Below the pieces are notes generated by a model, which was not told the DNA's origin, ran no database searches, and saw nothing but the letters and a program-made list of their open reading frames with translations. A stretch of 64,000 nt of DNA, taken from Eggerthella lenta DSM 2243. GTDB lineage: Bacteria; Actinomycetota; Coriobacteriia; Coriobacteriales; Eggerthellaceae. How positions within the stretch are numbered: position 1 is the first letter of the stretch; each line of letters opens with the position of its first letter. The position numbers and the translations under genes are program-made. The DNA is taken from NCBI RefSeq assembly GCF_000024265.1, contig NC_013204.1, positions 620,001-684,000 of the forward strand, read 5' to 3'. Positions 52,354 to 61,076 of the stretch are shown one piece after another.

Positions 52354-53916
52354 TTGCCGGCATTGCGGCGAAGCATACAATCGAGCGCGCGCGAGCTCGC
52401 GCGCGTCATCGCGCGGGACGGGGCCGCGTCGTTCGTTCTCGCGGTCGTCGGGCTGGCCTGCTGCTTCGTGTTCTGCAGCATGGGCTCGTCGGTGGAGACG
52501 GTGGCCATGCGGTCTTCCGAGCTATTCGCCCCGTCGGGACAGGCCGACGCGCTGCCGACGTTCGCCGTGACGGCGGGGTCGCTTGCCGCCTACGCGCTGT
52601 TCGGGTGGGCGCCGCTGCGCGCGGTCGATCGCGTGCGGGGGTCGATGCCCGTCTACGCCGTCTGCTGCGTCGCGTTGGCGGCGGTGTACGCGGTGACGTC
52701 CCTGCCGGTGCTGTCGGACGCTTCCGGCGCGCGGGCGCTCTTGCTCGTGCTGCGCGGCTTCCTGGGCGTGACGACCCTCGTGAGCTGGTTCGCGTTGCTG
52801 GGCGATCGTCCGCGCCTCTTCCAGGTTTCCGCGATCGCCGTCGCGTTCGCGGCGACCGCGCTGGCGGATCTCGCGTTCCTCGCGCTGCAGGCGGCCGTGG
52901 GGTTTGCGCTGCTGGTGGCGCTGCCCCTGCTCTCCCTCGGGGCGTACCGCGTCGTCGCGCGGAAGCGCTCCGGCGCGGGCGCGGCTGCAGCTGCGCCGGC
53001 AGGTGCGGCTTCAGCCGCAGCCGTCGGCGACGCCGAGCCGTCGCGCGCCGCATCGGGCGGCGTGGCGCGCGTGTTGGGCTCTCCCATCCTGTTCTGCCTG
53101 CTGGCGGGGGCGGTGCTGGGGTGCATCCAGGGCGTGGGCGCCGACCTGGTGCTTGCGCACGAGCAGCTGGCCGGGGGATACGTTGCGAACAACCTGCTGG
53201 TGGCCGCAGCGCTGGCCATCGCCGCGGCGCTCGTCGGCGGGGGCGCGGCGTTCGCGCACGACGGCGACGACGCGCGGCTGCTCGCCTATGCGCGGCTGAC
53301 GGTCATCGTGGCGCTCGTGCTGGCGCTGTGCCTGGCCAACGTGCTGATGATGTCGGGCACGTTCGTGTCGCTGACCGCCGCGAAACTGATCGGCGCGTTG
53401 CTGCTGGCGTACGCGTGGTTCGCGGCGTGCGCTCGCCCGGGCGCGCGAGCCGTCCGCGCCCTTACGCGGATGCTCGTATGCTGGCAGGTGGCGGCGGCGC
53501 TTTTGCAGGCGGCCGTCATGGCGATGGCGGGCGAGGGGCCCGTGCAGGTGGTGAACGTCATCGTCGTGATCCTGCTGGGCGCCGTGCTGGTCATGCAGCT
53601 GTTCCCGCTCTTCCTGTCGAGCCGCCCCGCCACGTTCCCCACCGGGCCTTCGAACGGCCAGACGCGCTCCCAAGCGCTTTCGATCTCCGCCGACGAGGCC
53701 GACTTGGCGCTCGTCGAGCGGTTCGCGGACGAGTACGGGCTCACGCCGCGCGAGCGCGAGCTGCTGGGGTTCTTCGCCCAGGGGTACTCGGTGGCCTACG
53801 CCTCGGAGCAGCTCGTGCTGTCGCCGTACACCGTGCGCACGCACCTGCGCAACATCTACGTGAAGACGGACACGCACTCGCGCGACGACCTCCTGGCGCT
53901 GCTGAAGACGTACTAG
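52354..53916 (+). CDS. Membrane-bound LuxR-family regulator
   Basis: 520 residues, multiple hydrophobic segments and a C-terminal LuxR helix-turn-helix (LTPRERELLGFFAQGYSVAY, then YTVRTHLRNIYVKTDTHSRD). The best start is TTG 52354 behind GGGGAAG; a TATAAT hexamer at 52313-52318 supports a promoter just upstream, though no good -35 is seen. It follows the flavoprotein at 50332 after a terminator, so it is a separate transcript. It may control that gene, or the flavoprotein at 55386 beyond the radical SAM gene. Its last 4 bases overlap the end of the convergent radical SAM gene. Confidence 0.88.
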   Translation: MPALRRSIQSSARELARVIARDGAASFVLAVVGLACCFVFCSMGSSVETVAMRSSELFAPSGQADALPTFAVTAGSLAAYALFGWAPLRAVDRVRGSMPVYAVCCVALAAVYAVTSLPVLSDASGARALLLVLRGFLGVTTLVSWFALLGDRPRLFQVSAIAVAFAATALADLAFLALQAAVGFALLVALPLLSLGAYRVVARKRSGAGAAAAAPAGAASAAAVGDAEPSRAASGGVARVLGSPILFCLLAGAVLGCIQGVGADLVLAHEQLAGGYVANNLLVAAALAIAAALVGGGAAFAHDGDDARLLAYARLTVIVALVLALCLANVLMMSGTFVSLTAAKLIGALLLAYAWFAACARPGARAVRALTRMLVCWQVAAALLQAAVMAMAGEGPVQVVNVIVVILLGAVLVMQLFPLFLSSRPATFPTGPSNGQTRSQALSISADEADLALVERFADEYGLTPRERELLGFFAQGYSVAYASEQLVLSPYTVRTHLRNIYVKTDTHSRDDLLALLKTY

Positions 53917-55145
53917 GCCGACGCCGCGACGCGCGGGCTCGCGCCGGCGCCGCGATGGCCGGCCGCCTCCTTCTCCGCCTGCGCCGCGGCCGCAAGGCGC
54001 CGCACCGCATCGTCGTACCGGTGCCCGCCTTCGCACGTGAGCTTCCAGCGGTCCCCTTCGCACGTCGCCCAGCCCGCTTCGGCCAGGCGCTCGAGCTCGG
54101 CGCGCAGGGGAACGGGCAGGCTCGCGCCGAAGCGGCGCTCGTGCTCGGTGTGCGAGAACCCCTCGGCCGCGAACAGGCGCCCGGCCACGTAGCGGCACGA
54201 CGCCTCGACGGGTGTCAGGACGTCGGCGGCCGCCGTGATGGCGCGGACGTCTTCGGCGTGCGCCAGGTACCGGGTGAGGTCGCCGGTCGAGCGCGACACG
54301 ACGCCGTCGAGCTTCGACCAGGCCCCCGCGCCGACGCCGAGACGGTCAACGTCGTCGCAGCGCGCCCGCTGGCTCGCCCGCAGCGTGCCGTCCGCGCTGA
54401 ACAGGTGCTGCGTCACGCGGGTGAAGCCGCCGGCGACGAGCTGCTCTTCGCCGGCCGCACGCAGGGCCAGCCGCTCGTCGTCGGTGGGCCAGGCCTTGCG
54501 CGGCAACGCGTCGAAGCGCTCGGGGTGCTCGGCGTAGCGCTCGTGCAGCGCGCTTCCGGGCCGCAGCCGCAGCGGGGCGAGCGCGATCTCGCGCGCGCCG
54601 AAGCCGACGGCGTTGACGATGGAGGTGGACAGGTTGACGCGGTTCTGGCCGGGCAGGCCGTACAGCAGGCTCATGCCCAGGCCGTCCCACGAGCAGAACG
54701 TCAGCAGCTGCCGCGCGTCGATGTAGCTGTTCATGGGGTAGCAGAGCCCCAGCGCGTCGTGCTGCACGCCGTCGAACGTCTCCTGTCCCAGCTCGAGGAA
54801 CGTGATGCCCGCTTTGCGATAGTGCCCGAGCGCGTCGAAGCTCAGCCCCGCGCACGTCGCTTGCAGGGCCGCGTCGGCATCCGGCGCCACCTCGAACGCG
54901 TTCCGCAGCTCGTCCATGACGCGTGCGAGGGCTTTGGGCGGCATGAGCACGGGCGAGCCCCCGGAGAAGCGCACCGACATCACGATGCGCCCGCGCGCCT
55001 CGGGCGCGGCCGCGCGCAGCTCGCGCACGAGCGCGTCGGCGTAGCGTTCGAAGTCGGCCACCCTGCCGGTGGCGACGAGCGAGTCGCAGTAGTCGCAGCG
55101 GCGGGGGCAGTACGGGAAAGAGAGGTCGACGTGCAGCTCGTTCAT
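53913..55145 (-). CDS. HemN/HemW-like radical SAM protein
   Basis: 410 residues. The radical SAM motif is near the N-terminus (FPYCPRRCDYCDS, CX3CX2C), followed by FSGGSP, the equivalent of the GGGTPS motif, and GITFLELGQETFD and GMSLLYGLPGQ as in the HemN/HemW family. It would bind a 4Fe-4S cluster and S-adenosylmethionine. HemW relatives are haem chaperones and HemN makes protoporphyrinogen anaerobically; SGGSP and ETFD differ from the usual GGGTP and QSFD, so the role is uncertain. ATG 55145 with GGAG upstream is preferred; a much longer in-frame extension is antisense to the flavoprotein at 55386. Confidence 0.8.
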   Translation of the reverse strand: MNELHVDLSFPYCPRRCDYCDSLVATGRVADFERYADALVRELRAAAPEARGRIVMSVRFSGGSPVLMPPKALARVMDELRNAFEVAPDADAALQATCAGLSFDALGHYRKAGITFLELGQETFDGVQHDALGLCYPMNSYIDARQLLTFCSWDGLGMSLLYGLPGQNRVNLSTSIVNAVGFGAREIALAPLRLRPGSALHERYAEHPERFDALPRKAWPTDDERLALRAAGEEQLVAGGFTRVTQHLFSADGTLRASQRARCDDVDRLGVGAGAWSKLDGVVSRSTGDLTRYLAHAEDVRAITAAADVLTPVEASCRYVAGRLFAAEGFSHTEHERRFGASLPVPLRAELERLAEAGWATCEGDRWKLTCEGGHRYDDAVRRLAAAAQAEKEAAGHRGAGASPRVAASA

Positions 55146-55238
55146 GGGGCGCTCCATCCTGGGTCCGGGGGAGGGGCTGCGGTGCGGCCGCAGCGTTTCG
55201 TTCCGCTTCGATGATAGCGAGGAAGGCCGTCGAGCGCC

Positions 55239-55255
55239 TACTGCACTCTGCAGTA
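55239..55255. promoter_or_regulatory. 17-bp dyad TACTGCA-CTC-TGCAGTA upstream of flavoprotein 55386
   Basis: Perfect 7-base arms (reads as TACTGC-N5-GCAGTA), 130 bp before the flavoprotein start and 93 bp before the divergent radical SAM start. Confidence 0.6.
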
Positions 55256-55385
55256 ACCGGCCGCATTCATGCAGGTTGGGGGATACCGAACCGCGGTGCG
55301 CCCCGTAGGATGGGGTCGGTTCTGCAGCGCACCACGGCCTGGGGGAAGGGCTCTCGGGCCGCTCGCTGCAGGGAAGGAGGATGCG

Positions 55386-57227
55386 ATGAGCGAACGGACG
55401 AATCACCTCGATGCGATGGACGATCTGGAGGGCGCGACGCTGTCCCGGCGAAGCTTCCTGGTGGGTGCCGGCGCGGCTGGCGCTCTGACCATGCTGGGGC
55501 TTGCGGGATGCGCGCCCAGCACGTCGGCTTCGGGCGACGCGGCTGCGAGCGCGAGCGCCGATGCGGCCGAGCCGGCTGCGGGCGGCGAAGGCGGGGGCGG
55601 CGCGGCAGGCCCCGCGATGGGCGGCGGCGCGGCCGATCCCACATGGCGGACCGATCCCGGCGCAAGCTCGTTCGATCCGAAGGAGACGCGGGACTTCGAC
55701 GTGGTGGTGCTCGGCGCGGGGCACGCGGGCGTGGCGTGCGCCCATAAGGCGGCCGAGCTCGGCAAGAAGGTGGTGCTCGTCGAAAAGCAGGCCGAGGAGA
55801 ACTACCAGAACCTGGGCAACGAGAACGGCCACATCAACTCCGAATGGCAGAAGAGCCACGGCGTGCCCGAGGTCGATCCCATGACGTTCTTCAACAACTG
55901 GCAGCTGAACTCGGGCAACCGCGCCGAGCCCGACATCCTGTCGTACTTCTGCCATCATTCCGGCGAGGTGTTCGATTGGCATCTGTCGTTCACGCCCGGC
56001 TACGACCCCATCTGCGAGACGTGGGACGACATTCCCGACGAGTGGACGCCCCAGCTGGGCAGCTTCTACAGCTGGCCGGGAGCCGCGAACCACCAGGCCG
56101 AGATCGAGGGCGCCACGTACGCCGGCATCACGCAGGTGAACTACAACGCCATCCAGGCCGCGATCAGCAACGACGGCATGGAGATGCTGTGGGGCTACGA
56201 GGCGGTGTACCTGGTCAAGGACGGCGACAAGGTGGTCGGCGCCATCGTCGAGGGCGACGACGGCCAGATCCAGCTGAACGCCAGCGTGGGCGTCGTGGTG
56301 GCGACGGGCGACATGTCCACGAACACCACCATGTGCGGCGAGCTGCTGACCGAGATCAGCGACCTGAACCCCACGTCCGACGGGTTCTCGGGCATGGGGC
56401 AGGACGGCATGGGCCAGAAGATGATGTACTGGGCGGGCGGCGAATTCGAGATCGGCCCCCGCGCCGCCATGGGCGGTGCCAACGTCAGCCCGATGGGTCC
56501 CTGGCAGGGCACGCACGTGCTGCTGCTCGACAAGGACGGCTACCGCTTCTCCAACGAGGCCTTCTCCACGTCGTTCCTCGCGGGCATTCCCGGCGCCCGC
56601 CACGAAGCGGGGTTCGTCAGCGTGTTCGATTCGAACTGGCGCGCCACCGTCAACCGCATGCCCATCGGCCACCTCAACGTGAAATGGTGGGACGACCAGG
56701 AAGGCCATTTCGGCGCCAAGTACTGGGACAACGACTTCACGGCCGATCACGCCGACTCCGGGGCCGAGGGGTTCCAGACGTCCGAGGCGGAGCACGGGGC
56801 GTTCACCTGCTACTGCTCGAACGATCTCGCCACGCTGGCGGGCTACTGCGGCTACGAGGGCGAGGCGGCGGAGCGGTTCGTCGCCAGCGTCGAGCGCTAC
56901 AACGAGATGTGCGAGCAGGGGGCCGACACCGATTACGCCAAGCCCGCCGAGGTCCTGAACAAGCTCGAGCCGCCCTACTTCGCCATCCCGTTCCCGACCG
57001 ACGGGAACATGGCCGGCGGCCTGGTCACGCTCACGGGCATGTTCTGCGACCGCCACGGCCAGGTGCGCGCGCAGAACACGTTCGCGCCCATCGAGGGCCT
57101 GTACGCGGCCGGCAACTGCATGGGCGGCAGGTTCCCCTTGCAGTACACGTCGCCCATCAACGGCGTGTCGATCGGCTTTGCCCAAACCTCGGGCTACCTG
57201 GTGGGCGAGTACCTGGGCGGCAAGTAA
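55386..57227 (+). CDS. Tat-exported FAD-dependent reductase
   Basis: 613 residues. Tat motif LSRRSFLVGAG, lipobox-like GLAGC, an Ala/Gly-rich linker, then an FAD domain (DVVVLGAGHAGVACAHKAAE). No FMN domain. The C-terminus reads AAGNCMGGRFPLQYTSPING, unlike the NRLG block of fumarate reductases, and resembles neither of the other flavoproteins here closely. ATG 55386 follows GGAAGGAGG. It probably reduces an organic acceptor outside the membrane. It is followed by a perfect terminator and then a LuxR regulator gene. Confidence 0.9.
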   Translation: MSERTNHLDAMDDLEGATLSRRSFLVGAGAAGALTMLGLAGCAPSTSASGDAAASASADAAEPAAGGEGGGGAAGPAMGGGAADPTWRTDPGASSFDPKETRDFDVVVLGAGHAGVACAHKAAELGKKVVLVEKQAEENYQNLGNENGHINSEWQKSHGVPEVDPMTFFNNWQLNSGNRAEPDILSYFCHHSGEVFDWHLSFTPGYDPICETWDDIPDEWTPQLGSFYSWPGAANHQAEIEGATYAGITQVNYNAIQAAISNDGMEMLWGYEAVYLVKDGDKVVGAIVEGDDGQIQLNASVGVVVATGDMSTNTTMCGELLTEISDLNPTSDGFSGMGQDGMGQKMMYWAGGEFEIGPRAAMGGANVSPMGPWQGTHVLLLDKDGYRFSNEAFSTSFLAGIPGARHEAGFVSVFDSNWRATVNRMPIGHLNVKWWDDQEGHFGAKYWDNDFTADHADSGAEGFQTSEAEHGAFTCYCSNDLATLAGYCGYEGEAAERFVASVERYNEMCEQGADTDYAKPAEVLNKLEPPYFAIPFPTDGNMAGGLVTLTGMFCDRHGQVRAQNTFAPIEGLYAAGNCMGGRFPLQYTSPINGVSIGFAQTSGYLVGEYLGGK

Positions 57228-57306
57228 GGCTCGCCCGTCCGGCCCCGCCGCGCGCCGCACGCTGTTGGCATTCCCGTTCCCGGGGCGCACCCGCCCCGCC
57301 TTCCCC

Positions 57307-57343
57307 AGCCGCCGTCCCACCCCTCCCAGGACGGCGGCTTTTT
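57307..57343 (+). terminator. Rho-independent terminator after flavoprotein 55386
   Basis: AGCCGCCGTCC (57307-57317) pairs exactly with GGACGGCGGCT (57329-57339), followed by a T-run. Confidence 0.85.
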
Positions 57344-57448
57344 CACGCGAAAACGGGCGGGCGTTTATTCGAAACGGTATACTGGCAGGCGAAGGAAGCT
57401 GTGGCGAGGGGTCGCCGAGCGGGCTTGTGGTACGGGGAGGGTGCGGGC

Positions 57449-58984
57449 ATGGTAAGGCTGCGCGATTTGATGGGGTCCGATGGCAAAGGCGCTCGGCTCT
57501 GGCTCTGCTGCTTTGCCATGGGAACGTGCTCCTCGGTTCGCGTCTGGATTCTCAACAACGACATCATCTCGGTGTTCTCGGCGACGGACCCGTTTGCCCG
57601 CGATGTTGTGTATACATGCGCGGAGATACTGCCCCTCGTGGCCATTGCCTTGTTGGCCCGCTTTCGCCCAACCGTTCTGAGCAATCGGCTTCTCTCGTGC
57701 ACTGCGGCTGCGTCGGCTGCAATCGGAGCGGCGATGTTCTTATGCGTCGACGCTTGGGCCGTTCCCGGCTGGCCTCAGATCGCCTATGCTTTATGCATAC
57801 TCGGAGGCATGTGGGTGAGCGCCGCCCTCGCGCTGTCGTTGTGCAAGCTTGCCAACCCAAGAAGCGTTGCATTGTGCGTGTGCTCCGCGTACGCCGCAGC
57901 ATCGGTGCTCGAGTGGGCGATGTCCTCTGTGCCGCTTGAAGCGCGCGTGGCGTCCTGGGTTGCCCTCACGTGCATCGTGCTCGTGCTGGCGTACCCCCTG
58001 GCGAGCGACATGATTCGCGAGGCTGCCGAGGTGGGGGACGCGCGCGACTTGGTGCTGAGCCAGCCTCGTTCTTTCGTGAGCCCCTTCAACGTCGCGTTCT
58101 TGAGCCTGCTCGCGCTCAAGCTGGTTTCGGGCTTCTCTCTGGCGCTCAACAGCGTTTCCGGGGTTCCCGTCCACACGTTCGTCACAGGGCTCGTCCCCTT
58201 GCTTGCAGGCGTCTGGATAGTGCTGAGCGGGCGCGAGCGCGGCCAAGAGGACGCGTTGTTCCAAATCGCCTCGCTGCTCGTCATCGCCGGCGTTCTGGCT
58301 GCGATGGTGTCGATCCTCCACTCGCTGGGAGCGACAAGCAACGTGTTGCTTGCTTCGGCGAGCGAGTGTTTCGCTTTGCTTCAGATGCTGGTCGTTGTTT
58401 CCATGGCCGCTCGCAACAAGATCGATGCTGTGTACGTGGTCGCATGCAGCCAGGCATATACCTCGGTCGGGACGATGCTGGGGGCGGGTGCCGGTCATGC
58501 GGCGAACGGCATTGCCACCGCAAGCGATGCGGCTACGCTCGCGTTTCTCGCGGCCCTGCTGTTCCTGTTCGTCGTATTTTGCTTCGTTTGGCTGCGTCGC
58601 GTCAGTTTCGAACGCATCATATACGGCATTCAGCCCGTGAAGCCCTTGGTGATCGCCGATTCTCATCAGGCATCCGAGAAAGGCGGGAGCTTTGAGAGCC
58701 GCTGCGCTCGCTTGGCGGCACAGCGAGGGCTTACGAAACGCGAGACGGAGATCATGGCTATGCTGGCTCGGGGACGCAACGGGAAGTTCATCGAAGAGCA
58801 CTACGTCGTGTCGTATAACACGGTGAAAACGCATGTGAAGCATATCTACATGAAGCTGGACGTGCACTCCCAGCAGGAGTTGATCGATGCGGTCGAGCAC
58901 TTCGGAGACGAAGGGGCCTCAGCGTCGCGCTCCGAAAGCGGTGCCGGTTTGGAACCGGCACCGCCAAGGGAGGGGTGTTGGTAG
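57449..58984 (+). CDS. Membrane-bound LuxR-family regulator
   Basis: 511 residues with about twelve hydrophobic segments and a C-terminal LuxR helix-turn-helix (LTKRETEIMAMLARGRNGKF, then NTVKTHVKHIYMKLDVHSQQ). ATG 57449 follows GGGGAGGG; a long in-frame upstream extension through the flavoprotein gene is not real. It is convergent with the flavoprotein at 58988 (3-bp gap). It could control either adjacent flavoprotein. An 11-bp stem with a 3-base loop (58939-58963) at its 3' end may help terminate both transcripts. Confidence 0.88.
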   Translation: MVRLRDLMGSDGKGARLWLCCFAMGTCSSVRVWILNNDIISVFSATDPFARDVVYTCAEILPLVAIALLARFRPTVLSNRLLSCTAAASAAIGAAMFLCVDAWAVPGWPQIAYALCILGGMWVSAALALSLCKLANPRSVALCVCSAYAAASVLEWAMSSVPLEARVASWVALTCIVLVLAYPLASDMIREAAEVGDARDLVLSQPRSFVSPFNVAFLSLLALKLVSGFSLALNSVSGVPVHTFVTGLVPLLAGVWIVLSGRERGQEDALFQIASLLVIAGVLAAMVSILHSLGATSNVLLASASECFALLQMLVVVSMAARNKIDAVYVVACSQAYTSVGTMLGAGAGHAANGIATASDAATLAFLAALLFLFVVFCFVWLRRVSFERIIYGIQPVKPLVIADSHQASEKGGSFESRCARLAAQRGLTKRETEIMAMLARGRNGKFIEEHYVVSYNTVKTHVKHIYMKLDVHSQQELIDAVEHFGDEGASASRSESGAGLEPAPPREGCW

Positions 58985-58987
58985 ATG

Positions 58988-60742
58988 CTAGGCCTTGGTG
59001 CCCGCGATGTGGTTCACGGCGTGCCGGGCGAACGTGAGCGCTCTTCCGCACGCCATGCCGTGCGTGAGGTTGTAGTACCCGTCTGCGAAGACCGATCCGC
59101 CGCAATTGCCTGCAGCGTACAAGCCGGGAATCACTTCGGCGTTGGTGTCGAGCACCTGCATGTCGGCGTTGATGCGCAGGCCGTCGCTCGTGTCGAGCAA
59201 GGTTCCGCCCAGCGTGACGCCGTAAAACGGGGCCGTGCGGATCTGCGATAGCAGGTACGGCTCCTTGCCGAAATCGACATCCTCTTGGGCGTCGTACAGC
59301 TCGTTGTACCGTTCGATGGTGGCGAGGAAAGCCTCTTTGTGGGCCCCTTCCAGTTTCAGGCCGTCGGCGAGCTCTTCCAGCGTATCGGCTTTGACCACGA
59401 TGCCCTTGTCGATCCATTCCTGCAGGTAACCGTCGGTTCCCATGCCCACCGTGTTAACCATGACGCGCGTGAGGCTCGCGCAGCCCAAGCTGTGGAACCG
59501 CTCGATGTCTTCGGCGAAGCCGGCATCCCAAACCTCCAGGTATACGCCGCCCGGTTGTGACGCGGCGGCGTGAGGCGCCCAGTCGTAGTTGGCTGATTCG
59601 TTGAAGAAGCGCTCGCCGTGCAGGTTCATCTTGAGGAACGGCTGCGACCCGGGGTTGAACTGCCCCGTCGCAGGTAGCATCGGCTCTCCGTTCTCGAGAC
59701 TCTGCTGGGTCCATCCCGCTTTGGTTCCCGGCTCGACGGCACCGCGGTCGAATACGAACGCGGCAGACTGCGGGTCCTTCATGGCTCCGGCCCATAGAGC
59801 CGCCTTGATGCCCATGCCGGTGTTCCCGGGCGTCCAGTCGGATGCGGTCAGGCATTTCGAGAGAATGGGGTTCAAGGAGTCGAGCATCTCCGCATTCGCT
59901 GCGTATCCGCCGGTGGTCATGAGCGTGTTTCGGGCCTTGACGTGCACGTACCCCTCTTTCGTGTCGAAGATGGCTCCCGTCACCGCGCCGGCGTCGTCGG
60001 TGGTCAGCTTGACGAGGTCGAATCCGTACGTCACCTCGTGACCCTGTTTGTTGATGTAGTCTTCGAACAGCTCGTTGCGCTTGAGCTTGGCGTACTCCTC
60101 GGGGCAATCTTCGCGGGCGTTGTAGTTCACCTGAATGGGGGGAACGTACATGTCGATGCCCACGCCTCCATGGCCGAGCCCTTGATCCGAATCGAAAGAA
60201 ACCTCGTAACCGTAATCGGACATGATCTGCTTGACCCAGGCATGCGTGTCGGCGGACTCGTCAAGCCACACCTTCACGACCCGCATGTCGTTTTTTCCTC
60301 CAAACGCCTGGCGAAGCACGTTGTTCAGCTTGACGGTGTCGACCTCTTTGCCCGCTTCGGCGCACTCGGGGATATTCACCGCGCCGTACCAGTTGCGCGT
60401 TGCGCCCACGGCTCCGGCCTTCTCGGCTACGACGAAGTCGATGCCCAGGTCGGTGGCGAGAACGGCTGCGGCCATACCGGCATTTCCGGCTCCCACGATA
60501 AGAAGCTCGGTTTCCATGGTGTTCACGATGTCCGATTCTTCGATCTGCGGTGCATCGCCCAACCATGCTGGCGTTTGGCCGATGGTCGTTTTGCCCGAGC
60601 CTGCCGGTGCCGCCTGCGCGCTTGACCCCGCAGTCGCTTCGCTCGTTTGTTGGGGCGCGCACCCCGCCAAGCCGGCGGTGGCGGCGATGCCCGCGACCGC
60701 AACTGCTCCTGTCAGAAAGCTGCGGCGTGAAATGTCTTCCAT
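58988..60742 (-). CDS. Tat-exported FAD-dependent reductase
   Basis: 584 residues. Tat motif ISRRSFLTGAV and lipobox-like GLAGC, then an FAD domain (ELLIVGAGNAGMAAAVLATD). No FMN domain. The C-terminus reads AAGNCGGSVFADGYYNLTHG then MACGRALTFARHA, again without the NRLG block. It resembles the partial flavoprotein at the left edge of the window in its VVGAGN start. ATG 60742 follows GGAGGGA. A TCACCC-N5-GGGGGA dyad lies 89 bp upstream. Extracytoplasmic reductase, substrate unknown. Confidence 0.9.
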   Translation of the reverse strand: MEDISRRSFLTGAVAVAGIAATAGLAGCAPQQTSEATAGSSAQAAPAGSGKTTIGQTPAWLGDAPQIEESDIVNTMETELLIVGAGNAGMAAAVLATDLGIDFVVAEKAGAVGATRNWYGAVNIPECAEAGKEVDTVKLNNVLRQAFGGKNDMRVVKVWLDESADTHAWVKQIMSDYGYEVSFDSDQGLGHGGVGIDMYVPPIQVNYNAREDCPEEYAKLKRNELFEDYINKQGHEVTYGFDLVKLTTDDAGAVTGAIFDTKEGYVHVKARNTLMTTGGYAANAEMLDSLNPILSKCLTASDWTPGNTGMGIKAALWAGAMKDPQSAAFVFDRGAVEPGTKAGWTQQSLENGEPMLPATGQFNPGSQPFLKMNLHGERFFNESANYDWAPHAAASQPGGVYLEVWDAGFAEDIERFHSLGCASLTRVMVNTVGMGTDGYLQEWIDKGIVVKADTLEELADGLKLEGAHKEAFLATIERYNELYDAQEDVDFGKEPYLLSQIRTAPFYGVTLGGTLLDTSDGLRINADMQVLDTNAEVIPGLYAAGNCGGSVFADGYYNLTHGMACGRALTFARHAVNHIAGTKA

Positions 60743-61076
60743 ACGTTCCCTCCTTGCTCGATGGATGTGTCGCGCTCGCCATGCAGCCGACGAGCGTCTC
60801 GCATCCTAGGTTCGTCGAAGGAGAGGTTCGTCACCCGCTGAGGGGGATTTTTGCATAAGGCCATGTCAAAAGACGTTTTCTGTTGCTTGTTCCAACGTCG
60901 AGACCCCTTTCTCTCCCAAGGGCCGGTTTCCGGGGCGCAACGTTTCCGCAACGGGCTTGGGGCTTCAGGTGCGGGCGGGGCGGCGTGGGCGACAATGCGC
61001 GGATACTGAACATTCCGCCGAAGCGCCGTGGCCGCCCCCGGACGCCCGCGCTCGGCGCGCGTCGAAAGGAAGCGCC
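60743..61076. other. 334-bp gap with the flavoprotein 60742 control region
   Basis: It holds the dyad at 60831-60847. Nothing else is recognisable; the remaining open frames are short and without codon bias. Confidence 0.5.
60831..60847. promoter_or_regulatory. 17-bp dyad TCACCC-N5-GGGGGA upstream of flavoprotein 60742
   Basis: Five of six arm positions pair. It lies 89 bp before the start codon of the minus-strand flavoprotein and matches the dyad upstream of the flavoprotein at 50332 in geometry and mostly in sequence. Confidence 0.5.

Noticed and set aside
50868-55214. 1448-codon open frame on the plus strand
   Set aside because: It crosses the flavoprotein, LuxR and radical SAM genes in a wrong frame and is Arg/Gly-rich noise.
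55146-57320. Long N-terminal extension of the radical SAM gene
   Set aside because: It is antisense to the flavoprotein at 55386. The radical SAM motif and a ribosome-binding site fit the start at 55145.
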